A stretch of DNA of 64,000 bases. Source: Strix aluco (Eukaryota > Chordata > Aves > Strigiformes > Strigidae). Shown here piece by piece: positions 14,801-29,800 of this stretch (position 1 is its first letter; the number at the start of each line of letters is the position of its first letter). A program made the position numbers and the translations under genes. The stretch lies in the NCBI RefSeq assembly GCF_031877795.1, contig NC_133971.1, forward strand, positions 50,087,642 to 50,151,641. Direction: 5' to 3'. The notes beneath the pieces are model-generated. The model made no database searches. It was not told the origin of the DNA and saw only the letters and a program-made list of their open reading frames with translations.

Positions 14801-17800
14801 AGCATGAAAATAAAGCCACAGTTTTAGTTACTGTAGACCTTTAGCTTTTTACAATTTCTTAGCAGCAGTTTAGAAGTGTGCAAGTTACCTTGTCACTGCA
14901 ACAATAAAGACCATTGAAAATGTACTATTTAGCACTGTAAGTTCTTGGTAGTATTTCGGACACTTAACCTCAGTGTTATATTTAGACAACAAAAACCAGG
15001 TGCAAGCTGGAAAACCTAGGAAAGGGAAAAACATAGGTGCTAAATAAAACCAATAGTAAGCACATATGAAAAGGCTTCAGATCTGCTCCATGAACCCTAT
15101 GGCAAATGATTCAGGGCTACAAAGATATGAGGAAGCTTTCAATGACCCCTGTAATCCTCAGTTCCCATGTCCATTTTGTTCCACCCAGGCTTCTGAAGAG
15201 GATACCATGACAGCCAGGACTAACAGGCATGGAAGAACCTATGTAGTTCTTCCTTCCAGCACTCATTCAGTACTAGCTGTAGAAAAGATGAGGTGTTATA
15301 CCTGCTAAACCAGCTCTGTAGCCCCTACAAACATAGGGCTTCTCAGTGGCCACCCACAGCTGTCCCAGGGGCTGATCCACACTAGAGAGCTGCCAGTTTG
15401 CCTAATATGAGAGGATCTGACCTGTAGTAGTGATCTGTAGATCACTAACACCTTTACAGGTACATAAATATATAATCTCTGGACTCTTTATGATGAAGTC
15501 TATGAATTCCACAGTCATTTTCCCCCAGTATAAAGCATGGGAGCTTCCAACTCATGCCCACTGTCCTGTCCACCAGACTACTTTCCATAATGAATAGTAG
15601 AACATATTATTTTACATACTAGGACAAGATCACCAGCAATCTAACATAATTATGGCAAAACATTTGAGTGAAAGCCACCCTCTGCAAAAAGCCCATATGC
15701 ACTAAATGTCAAGTCAGCTTTCACAGCTTATCTGATAAGAACTTCAAGCACTATCTCCAACCAAATAAAGGATTTCACATGGCTGAAATTAACAGAATCC
15801 ACCATTTCCCTCATCACTTAAAGCCCATTATGTTCTTACACATTATTGCCTCTTTCTTGCATATTTTCACCAGTTCCTTACTTTCACTTTTGACTGCCCA
15901 TAAACATTACTATAGAATAAACGAAAACTGAGACTCAAGAAACCAGATAAACATGACAGTTTCTGTATTAGTTGTCAAATAATTAAAATACTTCTCCTTT
16001 CTGAACCATGCAATGATATTTATTTTAGACTCTTTAATGAAAAATCAAATAAATGTTCTTTAGCAAACAAATTCAGGCTAAAAATGTCAAGGAGGAAACA
16101 ATCATCTTAGCTATACAAGAATCAGTCTATAAAGACTCAAAACCGAATGACTACGACTTTGAGAGTGAAGGCAGATTGGATGTCCAGAACAGGCATGTTG
16201 TAGGGCTCCAACCTGAAGGACCAAAACCAGAGCCAAAGTGACTGAGAAACTCACATGGGAAAAAATGTTGGCAAGGACCTTAATTTGATAAAAGTAAGTA
16301 AATGGGAATATTGTGAAAAAAGGAAAAAACTAGAAGCGGAAACAGAATTTCAGAAAAACACCTAAGCACCTAAAATGTCTTCCCTAATACTTCCAACTTC
16401 AGCCATTCAAAACATCTGCAGCAGGGTCCAGAACTATTAAGGGAGAGGGAAAAAGGTGTTTAAATGCTCAGTCAGTACTGGAGCAGAGAAAGGGGATATT
16501 TTTTGATTTTGGACTTGAGTGATATACTGAGATCCCATCTCCTGTCTGACTCTGCACCCTTGAAGACCGAAAGCTTGTTTTAATTTTAAGTGGAAAACTG
16601 GAATTTTCATATAAATTACCTGCTTCCAGAAGGTGAAGCTTTCAGAAAGTCATCTAATATCATAACAAATCATTACAGGAACTATAGAAGATCAGTATTA
16701 GTGCTCCCAGAACTCACCAATGTGGCACAAATAGCTTACTTCTTACCACAGTGCAAGCAGGATGCCATCAATACCATGCAAACCACTATTTCTCCTCCAT
16801 GGGTAATCCATGACATGGCACCTGTTTGTCCCTTAGAAAGTGCAGTAACCATTGACCTCAGAGAAGGTAGGAGTAACAATGAGTAAGCAAAGCACTGAAT
16901 CTGAAAGAATTACAGTATGGAAATTCTGGTTGTACACATAAAATCAACATGACCGTGGTTTTTATCATAGCCAGACATTTAGGCAATTATGAAATAGCCA
17001 ATCTCTTTACAGCTTAAATTTAATGTTTTATGAAGATCTAGTTATTTCATTCAGATTCTTGCACTCCATTCTCTTGGCAAGATTTGCTGCTTTCAGAACA
17101 CCTAGCTTTCCCTAAATAGACTATTACGTACTTCACTTCTGTGTAATACTAAATTCAGATAATGAGAAAATAATATATTCAGAACACACACATGATTCAG
17201 AACATGTGGGCAAATGAAATTAATATTATAGGTTAAACAGGATTTAACAAGCCACTATAGATAAACTGGCCACAGGAAAGGTTATGAAGATCCTGGCATA
17301 TCCATTATTAGCCTCTCAAACAACTACATGCATTTCTATAGGGAGGGGGAGAAATGCTGATGAGCATTTGGCAAAGACCAAGAAAAAGAGTTCTCAAAAT
17401 TAGAATTTCATCTTTAAGTCTAAAAAGTGAGAAAAACAGACTTCTGGGCTGAACTTGTTAACAAGTCTGATGGGCAGAGAATGCAGAAGTAATGCTAAAT
17501 TAGTAGCAGTGTTCTGTACTTTTATGTTTATGGGGAAAAAAGCTTATGAACGCTCTGGATGGGAAAGGAACACATAGCATAAGAAAACTAGCACATGCAA
17601 TTTGTGAAGTCTACTACTACTGTTTACAACAGATGTTTTCAGTACTGCCAAAAGGTAATTGGTAAAAAAAAAAAAAAAAGAAGTGGTAACATTACCATTA
17701 CATTTGGTAAGGCTTGAAAATCAACTATATATAATACAGTTGGAAAATTGTATTACTTTCAATTGGCTATTTCTCTCATTGTCAATGGGTTATGGTTCAG

Positions 17801-20800
17801 TTTGTCTGTTTGGACTTCTTTTTAGAAACAACAAAACCTCCCAACAAAATCTGCCTTTTCAGAGAGCAAAAGGTTTTTATTACCCTGCAGTTGCTAAGGG
17901 GATGCTGAAGCTTCCCAACATGAATGAGAATTTTAAAGCAAATGCACTTGTGGCCCACAGTCAGAATTAAAAGCCAGTAAGAGTAACCTTTAGAATAACT
18001 AGGTCACATGTTGTGAATGCTGAGAAGAACATGCACTAAAAAAATTATGGTATGATACTAAGTCTTACTCATCTAGTTCGTAATACACCTATCCATTTAG
18101 TTGAATTGGCCTCTAGTGACATTACTAACTTGAGCATAGCTGAAAATAAATCTTAACATCCCTTCTGAAAATTAAAGTCTTAGCACAAAACTCAGTGCTT
18201 CTAATAGTACTACCTCTTGTGGTACTAGTGGTGCAGACAGACTTGAATAATATGGACATCCCTGTTCATGGTTGCCAGCAGCTTTCTATGGCACAGAATA
18301 GGGGTTTAGACTTGCATAGCTGAGAGATAATACCCCAGTCTCCTGACTTCAAGTCAGTACTCAAGGAGCCACTTCAGGGTAGTTTAAGTGCATCTATAGT
18401 TACTTTCCTTTACAGGCAGTCTGACTGATCTGAGGACAGGCTGAAGCAGTGCAATTGACTTCATTTTTGTGAGGTTTTTAAAAACTTCATAATAGAAACA
18501 GGATGCCAAAAAGAACCTCTTACTGACTCATTCTTTACAGGTACTACAGAAAACAGTCTTCTGTTAGGCAGAAGCCTAACAAACTGCTTCAGATAAATTA
18601 GGACGGTTACAGTAACACAGAAATTAATTTCATGCTCCACTGGTATATAGGCCCACACATTTGATTTCCAAATACTTTATTCCTTATTTTGAGAGGCCAT
18701 TCAGTTCAAAATGATCTGGTATTTGTGATGACTTAAATGTTTCTGCACATGAGAAAAAAATTACACCTTGTTTCTATAAAGCTTTTTCTGTAAAAAAAAC
18801 AAAAGAATATGCAAGTGTAATGGCACTATTTTTCCTGAGTTACACTCTCCTCATTTATTTCTACCAAATGTGATAGATCTGTAAGAGCACTGTATGAGTT
18901 TACACACAGCAACTACTCTTGGAAGTAAGTTCAGTATTACTACATCAATGCTAGAGCGCTTACTTAGTTAAAAGGCTACTTTAATTCACAGTCTATAGTA
19001 AATATCGATAACTTAAGACTCCAAAGTCTAAACTTCTACTATTATAGTGGTAAGAATGAGTAAGTAACGCTATAGGAGATTGCATAATAGGGGGGACAAA
19101 ACCCCAGCCTTCAGTCCATTCTTGAGGAATTAGACTTATAGCTGGAGAAATAAGGTTAAAGAACTACCCTTGAATAGCACCAGTGTGAGCAAAAACTATT
19201 AGATACTTTAAAGATCTTTAAATAAAATAAATAAAAAGATAAAATTTAAATAAATTTATATAAAATAAATAAATAGAATAAAGATACTTTAAAGAGCCTG
19301 ACAAATTCAGAAAGTGAGCTATACAATGTGGCTGCTTGCAGTAATGGGGAAAATCAACAACTCTATGTCTCTGCCCACACGTACCTTAGAAAGGAACCTA
19401 TTCTGCCCCCACAGGCAACAATTACAGAAAGAGAAAAATTAAATCCTGTTTTAACAAGAATTTTGTTTTGTTAACTCAGATACTAACTCATTCATTTCAG
19501 CTACTTTTCCCTCTAATCTGAGAGGAATAGCCCAACTTTAAAGATTAAAACATTTCCTGGAACAATCTGAATGAGCTGTTTATGTAATTTAAGACATCTA
19601 TAGTATTACTCTTACTAAACCTGTTATGAACAGTGAAGTGAGATAATGGGATATGAAAGACATCTTCAGCAAATATTTTACTCATTACAACAGCATATAT
19701 CACACTGACACAAAACATTTAATAATATTTTCCAGCTAACAAAATATATTTAGGAAATAAATAATCCCTTGCATAAGTATTTTTCTGGTGCAGATCTTTC
19801 ACTTACAATACAACTTTCAGTTCTAACCAGATAACATAGAGGAAAAATAGTATGGCTATCCTTTTACTCAGTTTAATTCTTGAAAGAGAAGCTTCCATAG
19901 TTCCTCCACTGAAGATCAAGTACTCCTCATTTCATAGTAAAAAAAGAAAGAATACTCACATTTTAAAATTTGGGGGTCCCCTCCCTTCATCTTTCAACAA
20001 TCATATTAGACAAAATGTACCATGTCATAGTTACGTAAGTGAATACCTTTCATTAAGTACTACAACACGTATAACATATGGTTTTAATAAATTAACAGCT
20101 TTGTATGGATGGGAGAGGACTAAAGGTGTATCCCACGTTAAAAAAAGCATTGGTCTACAACATAAAACTAGAGCGAACCATTAAGTCTGCTCTCTAAAAT
20201 TTACAGCCTAAGATGCCAATTCCACTCTTCATCAGCACACTCAGCATTCCAGAATCAAAACTCCAAATTAGATATGAAAATGTCAGTTTTGCCTGCTGTG
20301 ATGATAAAAATAATTTAGGTAAGAGGCCAAGAGAAGGATGAAAAAACATGTCTGACTGTGAACTTCAAAAACTCTGTCTGCTTAAAAATGCTAGTGCAGA
20401 GGAGACACCAGCAGGATGAAGCCAAAAGTGTATTCAACAGGGCAAACAAATATTAAAACAGAAATAAAGGTGCACGTTTTTAAGAGGAAGGCAATGAGCA
20501 ACAGGCACAATTTGGCAATCATCACAGGTAGGGTCTTCATCACAGAAATATTCTGTAATCAGGAAGAGAGTGTTTCCTTCAAGATAAGCCCCAGATCAAA
20601 CATCAGTTTCCTACTGATGGGAAACTAGCACTGGGGGCAGGGGAGACGACTGCATAAACACACTGATTTCTATTCTTGATTGTTGCTACTGACTTCAGTT
20701 GTATTCAGGTGGCATAAATATCTTTGAAGGAAGTTCTGGATGTTGCAACTTCTTTTCAGCAGGCCTCACTGTAACAACTGCTACATGGGTGTGGAAGTCT

Positions 20801-23800
20801 GCACTGAAAAAGCTGGATTTTCACATTGGTTGCATAAAATTTCTGCCTACAGTCCTCTACCTATTTTGAATAGCAATGGAAAAACCTGATGGTATCCAGT
20901 ATTTCAAAATCTGTCTCCCTACTGTACAAGCATATTCCACTTCAATAAAATTCACAATCTCCATTTTATAAAGGGATTACTGAGGCATTCTGTGGTTTCA
21001 GTGAAAAGTAATCTTCAATGGAAGATTTAAAATTTGTAAGACTTAATTTTTATCCAGAGATATGAGTCACAAATTAAATGAACAGCAACTTCAGCTGACA
21101 GTACTAGGCAAATCTTCAAATTAAACCCAAGATTCAGAGCAGGGACCACAAAAATTATATGTAACTATCAATAAAAACTTAAGTATATCCACTCATCCAT
21201 AAAAAAAAAAAAGTCAGAATAATATGTTTTTGTTAAAAAAAGCATGAAAGTCTGTAATTGAAGACAGTCGTAACACATACGCACACCCAAGTTAAGCAGA
21301 GGTTGCACAGTCAACTACAGTGCCTCTTACTAAATTTTAAGACTGGATTTTGCAACCTTAATGATAGTTTTGCAATGCAACTTAGTCATGCAGTCGTAAG
21401 AAAATAAGAATCACTGGATAGATCATATCTATCTAGTCACAATACTAGAATGCAATGTCAAATCCAATTCTGCGTTAATCTCAACAGATTCTGCAAGACC
21501 ATCAGCAAACAGAAAAACAAAACAAAAAGGAAAGCAGCAACTATGTTTTTCACCAGGAGACAAGAATATTCTAGGCTCTGAAGCAGTGCCACATGCTATG
21601 ATTGTCTCTAACTAGAAATAGAGGTAGTTGTAAAATAAGCGCAAAGAAAGGGTTGGATTGGGTCAGGCAGGCGCACAGTGAATTTACAGAATCCTGTAAA
21701 AACACTGACCAAATAGAACACAATTTCCCAAGGAAAAAAATATGAAATTGTAAAAAACAAGGAGAAACTATTTATGTGGCTTTGTATCTTAGCCTCAACA
21801 GAAGGCACTCTAAGACCAACAGACTGAACATAGCTTGGGCCAAAGACTCAGTCAAGTGATTAAACCAAGTGAGTGGGATAGAGAGACACTGAAGAGAGTC
21901 ACAGGCCATGCATTGTTTGCTGTGCAACTCTTGGATCCCTTTCCACAACCTTCCCTAATGATATCAGTAACTTTAAAAGGCAGAAAAAAAAAAAAGTAAA
22001 ATGAGGAGCAAAAGTGTTTTAATTTTGTAAACTGGGAGTTTCAGCTTGTAATCAATGCTAGAAAAAGCAAAAGGAGCAAGCCAAAAAGCCAGTATCTCAG
22101 TTACCTCTCAGAGAGGATTTGAATATTAAGAGCATATTAAAAATAGAAAAAGAGACCGAGATTTAACTCTAAAAGAAAAATCTGCAAAAATTATGTACCT
22201 AAACCATCTTATTTGGTGAATATATAAAATGAACGAGATTATTCATCCAAGATTGGCTCTCTCCTGGAGGGTTAATTTCATCTGACTTCCCATTTTTGTC
22301 TGCAAGGATAAAGTCCTACTTCTCTTCAGCAAACCCTCCTTAGCACATATGCCAGGAAAAGTTATATTTTCAGACTTCTTCATTCAATACTCAAACTAAA
22401 ACCGCTCACATCTTTAATCTTTGGATTAAAAAAAGGAAAAGACACACACCAAAAAGTAGCCGTTTACTTCAAAAGGGAGGAAACAAAAGAAATAATATGA
22501 CATGAAATTAGTAGAGCAAGACTAGTGCTAAGAAGCAACAACTTCAAAAGACTTTTCCCTAATTGAAGTTACTGCAGGTTTTAATCTTTACATGTATTTC
22601 AACCGATAAGCAGCTAGCTTGAAAGCAAACAGAAAGGGACTGTATGAGAAACATTAGAAACAGCATTCAAGTTTCCAAAATCCTAGTATTTAGGGATTCA
22701 CTTTGTGCAAAAGGTGAAAGTGGTGCTGTGCTCTGTCTCTCTCTCTGGGAATCTGTGGTCACAAAGTTGCAGTAAAAATATGCACCAGTCTACAAGCACT
22801 TATATGGAAAAGTCATAGCTGACTGGCTCTTTTATCTAGTAGAAGAATATATAGCAAGATCCAATGGTAGGAAGATGAAGTTAGACAGATTTTAATTAGA
22901 GATAAGGCACACATTTTTATTAACCATAAAAAATAACTCAGAAATTACCTGTCATTTCAAGCCCTGAAATCACAACCAGATCCCTTTTCAAAAGCTGTTC
23001 CACATATTGAAGAAAAATTATGGTTTGTATTACACAGGAAGTTACACAAGGTGAGCATGGTACTCTTTTATAACCTTAAAAGAACCTATTTTGCATGTAG
23101 GAACAGAACAAATGTTTCAGACGTTTGTAAACATTCTCAAAATGTACCTTCTTCCAACCTTTATCATTTACACTTTCTTTATAGAAGACAGCAGAGAGTA
23201 AGAAGAATTGGAAGAAACTCATTTAAAAAAATCCTCAAGAAGTAGTACCTGAAAGTTGTAAACAATTAAAATATCTACTAACAATGCTGTCTGAGTGGAA
23301 GATTAATCAGACTCAGATGTGCTGTAGCTGGCTATTAAAGTGTATCTCAGTAGGTATAAAACTCTTGTCTTTACTACATCTTTCATTATTTGCATTGTCT
23401 TTGCCACTGTCTGTGATGGCATCAGATAATGGAAGTTGGTTCACAATTCATTGTGACAATGCCCATAGGTACGACACAGTCTTTGTGACCTCTGTTTGTC
23501 ACCATAAGAATGACTAGTGGATCAGACACTAACAAGAAACTGAAAGATTCTTTCTGTTTGAGCTGTATTCTTATTTTGCATTTCTTCTGATATGAGAAAG
23601 AATTTTTCCCCCATGACACACACAGAGCATGCCAATTCTCTTCTTTTTTGTCATAACCACCATAGGATGCATGTGTTTCAGAGTATTTCTGTAGATTTGC
23701 CAGTGTTTAGCAGAGGGAATTTAGCATATTCACATTACATATATTCCCCTTAGCAAGAAGGCCAGTTTCTGAGAAAACTACTTTCAGAGTTTTTCCCATA

Positions 23801-26800
23801 TGGCCTCAAACAGCCAGTCAAGATACAGAATTGACAGCTCTGTCAAGAATTTTGGGTACGTAACTTCACTAGTTGCATTCCCACGCATCATTATATTAAG
23901 TAATGCTGTCTGAAAGCTATAAAAAACTTCTCCTGCTTGGCAACATAAGACTCTTATCTTTTTTATTATATATATTTTAAAGATACCCTGAATAGTCTTC
24001 CAAAACAAGAAAGCTATGAGTCATTTAGCTTGACCTGCCTTCAAAAGAGAAAAGATTTACACAAAGTACCAAAAAAAGATACAGAGAACATAATGGGGGG
24101 GGAGAGGTAGCGACAGAACTGATGAAAAATTGCCATGAGAATTCAGAGTGAACCCTACTAAAAAGCTAGCTCCTCTTCACAGAAAGAAAAAATTACATTT
24201 TAATTTGATCCATATGTGGCACAATTTCTAAACCAATGCATTAGCAAAGACTTAAAAACTGGATCAGATTGAAAACAGACTATTATCACTGGCCTACCAT
24301 TCTAGAGGCCAAATTAAGAACGCATTCAAAGAAAAAACTGCTACAAATACCATCATTCTAATTGATTAGGAATGTATTATACAGCAGAATATAATAAAGA
24401 GACTGCCATATGAGTAAAGATTCAAAGAACCAGTTAATGCAACAGGAGAATATACATAACTAATAACCCTGTGCAGCTGAAGACTACCTATAGTTCAGTG
24501 AAGAAAAATTAAAAGATAAAGTAGAGAAAATAAATACTATTAAACAGTACAGCTTTAGTTTAACTATACAGTTTTTTTAATTTCTCAAGACAACACCACC
24601 AACTAAGCAGTATGCACCAAAAAAATTTCAAAAACCTATGTTCAAAAAAGAACATTTTTTCTCTAACAATTAGAAGTAGTGTTCAATACGCCACAGAAAA
24701 CTTCATCTAATCAGTATTCTAGGAAATACTTGTTTTGTTGCTCTAACAAACTCAATTTGGCTTGTCACCCTAATGAAGCTCATCAGCCAGCGCATTACCA
24801 CCTACATCTCTTGCATAGAACTGACAGGCCCAGAACTCAGAATACTAGTTTTTACCAAGTTGTAGTTTGAGGGCGAGAAGAGAATCTGGTTTAACAGAAA
24901 TAACACATCAATACAAGCAAAATATCTGTAAGGAATTACTTCTCATAATAACTAGTCGTCTAGAGTCCAAATCTGAGCACTGCTGCAAGCCAAGAGATGA
25001 AGTGGCCTACTTTCACAAAAACAGTGATGAGCCAAATTAATTAGTAATATTATAAAATAATAATCCTGGACAGTCCCACTAGTTTTGGCCATATATTGAT
25101 CAACTCTCAGTTCTTCCGTCAATTTGCCCAAAGGTTCCAATGTTTGCATGATATGCAAACCATACCTCTAAATTTAAAAAAACTGTCAACTATTTTATGT
25201 TGTCTTAAAACAGAAATGAAAGATTAGTGCCTGGTCCTTCTTGTGTACACTGCAGAAAACAGACTTACTAGCAGCATTTCAGTGCTTCCAAAATACACAG
25301 CTTCTAAATACCAGATGCCAGGAGAGACTCAGAATTATTTTGCCACTTGGACTTTAGTAAAACATTTTAAAATGAAGATAAAATGCCGATTAGAACTTCC
25401 TTAGTTACACTGCAAACTATCTTGTACACAGTTTCCCTGAACACCCTCTCATGCTGGAACAGAACTATCAGGATCTCAGTAATACTAATCACAACCCTGA
25501 TTCTGTGCTCACAGCCAGATGAGAAATCCCATGCATACATGCCCGAAAGCTGTTATAAAGAAAATTCAGAGTTCGTAAGTGTACAGAAAAGCACATGGCA
25601 AGCAAAAGCATGAAATACTCACATATACTGATATGCAGTGACAACAAAAAAGCCCATATATATTTTTAAAAGAGTATGAAAGGAAAAAATCTGTATTCAC
25701 AGAATCATGTAACGGTTTGGGTTGGAAGGGACCTTTGAAGATTACCTAGTTGAACCCTCATGCCACGGCCAGAGACATCTTTCACTAGATAAACTGTTCA
25801 AAGACCCATCCAACCTGACTTTGAACACTTCCAGGGAGGGGGCATCCACAGCTGCTCTGGACAAACTGTTCCAGTGTCTCAACACTCTCATTGTAAAATA
25901 TGTCTTCCTTATATCCACACTAAATCTATCCTCCTTCAGTTTAAAGCTGTTGCCCCTTGTCCTGTCACTACAGGCCCTGGTAAAACATCTCTCTCCATCT
26001 TTCTTATAAGCCCCCATTAAGTATTGAAAGACCACAATAAGGTCTTTCTGGAGCCTTCTCTTCTCCAGGCTGACAACTCTCTCAGCCCTTCTTCATAGCA
26101 GAGGCGTTACAGCCCTTGCATCACTTTCGTGGCCCTCCTCTAGATCTGCTCCAACAGGTCTTTCTGGTGTTGGGGACCCCAGAGCTGGACACAGTACTCC
26201 AGGTACTCTCATAAGAGCAGAGTAGAGGGGGAGAATCACCTCCCTCGACCTGCTGACAATAGTTCTCTTGAGGCAGCTCAGGACACGGTTGGCTTTCTGG
26301 GATGCAAGTGTACATTGACAGCTCAAGCCCAATTTTTCATGCACCAGTATCCCCAAGTCCTTCTCTGCAGGGCTGTTATGAATCCATTTATCCCCAAGTC
26401 TGTATTGATACTGGGGATTGCCCTAAGCCAGGAGCAGGACCTTGCACTTGGCCTTGTGGTACTTCGTGAGGTTCACATGGGGCCCACTCCCCAAAGTTGT
26501 CCCTCCAGATGGCATCCCTTCTCTGTAGCAAATCAACTGTACCACTGAGCTTGGTGTCATCCACAAACTTGCTGAAGGTGCACTCACTACCACTATATCA
26601 TTGATGAAGACATTAAATACTGTTGGTCCCAGTCCAGACCCAAGGCAGACCTTGATTATAAAGCCACCACATAAAGTATTAATACTCCAGGCAATCCCAT
26701 ACCATATTCCAGTATGGTCTAGAAACATATTAGTTTCTTCCAAAATACAGCAGAAATATGTCAGACAGATAACACGAAAGATATTCATGGAACAAGAAAC

Positions 26801-29800
26801 TTCCATGGAATGAGAGTGACAAATCAGAGACTATGTAGTTTAAAATAAAAACAAGGAAGACCCCACTCTTCTTTAGTATTTCTCATTATAAAAAAGGGGA
26901 TATATGTGTTAAAACCAAAAGATAATGGATATCCTGTTTTTAAAAAACGTCAATACATATCACTTTTCCCTCAAGTGGTAGAAAATCAGAAATCAGGCAA
27001 GTACACAGACTGAAATCTCCAGGTTCATTAAGTAGGATATTTCACAAGTGATAGACAATGATATTTGAGCATACAAGACAGCTTCTAAGTCATAAGGTAA
27101 GGCAGAGTTTTTCATCAAACAGGTGAACTAGAGGATTCCACTCCTATGCTTCCATCCAAGGTGCCAAAGACTAGATTTTCTGATCAGTACAGTAACTCTT
27201 ATATTTCTGGAATCTGAATCACTAACAAAACTACAGGGTACACCTGACCAAAAAAGCATCATTATGAATGCAACTTCAACCATACACAGAGCATGAATAA
27301 ATTAAGTCTTTAAAAAAAAAAAAAATAAAAAAAAACCCAAAAAAATCCAAAACTCCCCACCAAACACCAATCCTCAAGATTCCTAAGGAAAACAAATGTC
27401 ACTCCTATCTTCAAGCAGGACCCAGGGAATTAAAGGCTGGAAACTAATCCTGGAAACCATTTTCAGGCACATGAAGAACAAGAAGGTGACTTGAAGTATT
27501 CAACATGGATTCACAATGAGGAAGTCATGCTTGACCAACTTGATAAACTTCTAAAATGAAATGACTGATTTGGTAGACAAGGTGAGAACAGTGGCTAGGG
27601 TCTATCTTGACTTCAGGAAGGCTTCCAACACTGTGTTCTGTAAGATCCTCATACACAAGCTGTCAATGTATGATGATGATGCAGACAGAGAGGTGGACTG
27701 TAAACTGCCTGAATGGCCAGGCCCAGAGGGTGGTGATCAGAGCAACAAAGTCTAGTTGGAGGCCAGTAACTAGCAACATGCCCCCAGGGTAAACATCAGG
27801 TCCAGTCCTGTTCAAAATCTTCATTAATGATCTGGATGATGGGATAGAACGTACCCTCAGCAAGTCTGCAGATGACACAAAACTGGGAAAAGTGACCGAT
27901 ACACCAGAGGGTCATGCTGCCATCCAGAGGGACCTGGACAAGCTGGAGAAATGGGCTGACGAGAATCTCATGAAGTTCAACAAGGGGAAGTGCAAAGTCC
28001 TGCATCTGGGGAAGAACATCCCAGGCACCACTACATGCTGTGGCCCACCGAGCTGGAAAGCAGCTTTGCGAAAAAGGACCTGGGGGTTCTGCTGGACACC
28101 AAGCTGAGCAAGAGCCAACAATGTGCCCTTACAGCAAAGAAGGCTAATGGTATCTAGGGCTGCATTAGGAGGAGTATTGTCAGCAGGCTGAAAGGCATGA
28201 TCCTTCTCTTCAAGCAATAGCAAGGCCACACCTGGAGTACTATTACTAGTTCTGGGCTCTCCAGTACAAGAGAGACATGGACATACTGGAGAGAGCCCAG
28301 TAAAGGGCCCCTAAGACAATGAAAGTATAGAAGCATCTCTCCTATGAGGAAAGGCTGAGAGAGCTGGTACTGTTCAGCCTGGAGAAGAGAGGGCTCAGGG
28401 GGATCTCCTCAAGGTATATAAATACCTGCAGGGAGGGTGCAAGGAGGAAAGAGCCAGGCTCTTTTCAGTTGTGCCCAGTGACAGGATGCTCTGCCTGAAT
28501 ATAGAAAAACATTTTTGCATTTCAAGGGTGATCAAACACTGGCACCAGGTTGCCCAGGAAGGCAGTGGAGTCTCCACTCTTCCAGATGTTCAAACGCTGT
28601 CTGCACGCAGTCCTGGGCAAGTGACTCTAGTTGGCCCCGCCTGAGCAGACAAACTGGACCAGATGACCTCCAGACGTGCCTTACAACCTCAACCATTCTG
28701 TGATTATGCTGCTAATAATTATGACATCAGAACGGTCATATTCTTTTTATGTACCTAATATTGTTTCTGTGAGAGAAGTAAACAGCACAAATCATTAACT
28801 TATCTACAGACACATTTATAGGGTCAATTGTTTTAAATGTTATAGCCATACATACATGCTCAGACAGTATTAATAACTGGGTGCACATCTCTTTTTATAC
28901 AGAAAGAAGTTAATATAATCTCTAAATCAATCTAAAAACCTAAGTGTAAATCTAATCTAAAAAGCTAGCATGCTGTTCTAAGCATTTTTCAGGATTCTGA
29001 TTTTTTAACTTTGAGATGATGAAAGTTTATAGCAAGTTGGCTACTATAACAATGCATGACAAGTAAGAGAATATTTTGCCCACCGTTTCTCAAGGTATAG
29101 AAAGACAATACAGCAAATATATGCTGATAGCCAATTACCTATAAAATATAAAAGAAAATAATAAAGGGATCATGCAGTCATAATACATTACAAGATGATT
29201 CATAAGATAAGAAGATGGCAAGGTCTTCTTCCATTATCCCATGCAATTTTTACAATATTTTATGTCTTGTGCTTTGTTAGCAGAATAAATACATTATTTA
29301 GCAGCTAGTTCTGTGAATTGAGACTTTGGGTTAAAGAAAGTTCTCTTGAACTTTGAGTTTTTCACTCAACTAAAGTCTACAGGATTAAGATGTTTTCAAA
29401 ACAAATGGAGAAAGCAAATTCAAGTTTAACCTCCAATTACACCTTAAAATCTGCAGTCACACTCAAACTGATACTCAACTTGTCATCTAGGCTAGGAAAA
29501 TAAAAGAAAAAAGGGGGTGAAATTATGCTTTAAGCATACGTAGATACACACACCTATATTTAAACCTGCTTTCATGCTAAAAACCAAGTTGCACTATGAT
29601 ATTTTGGCAGTTGCTTTTCTGCAAGCTTAGTTACAAATGACAGTTTAATACTGCTTGATACGGGATGTAGTATGCTAACAAAATTAGATGAGACAGCGGT
29701 GAAGTCAAAAAGAATCTTCAAAACTGTAACATACACCAGAAACACTGTATGTTGCAGGGCTCACAAAACTGCAGACAAGAAACAGAGAAATGTCATCCCC

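Noticed and set aside
26423-26806. 127-residue minus-strand frame with an FINDI motif
   Set aside because: It is a decayed reverse-transcriptase fragment of the CR1 element at 25.7-26.7 kb, not a host gene.
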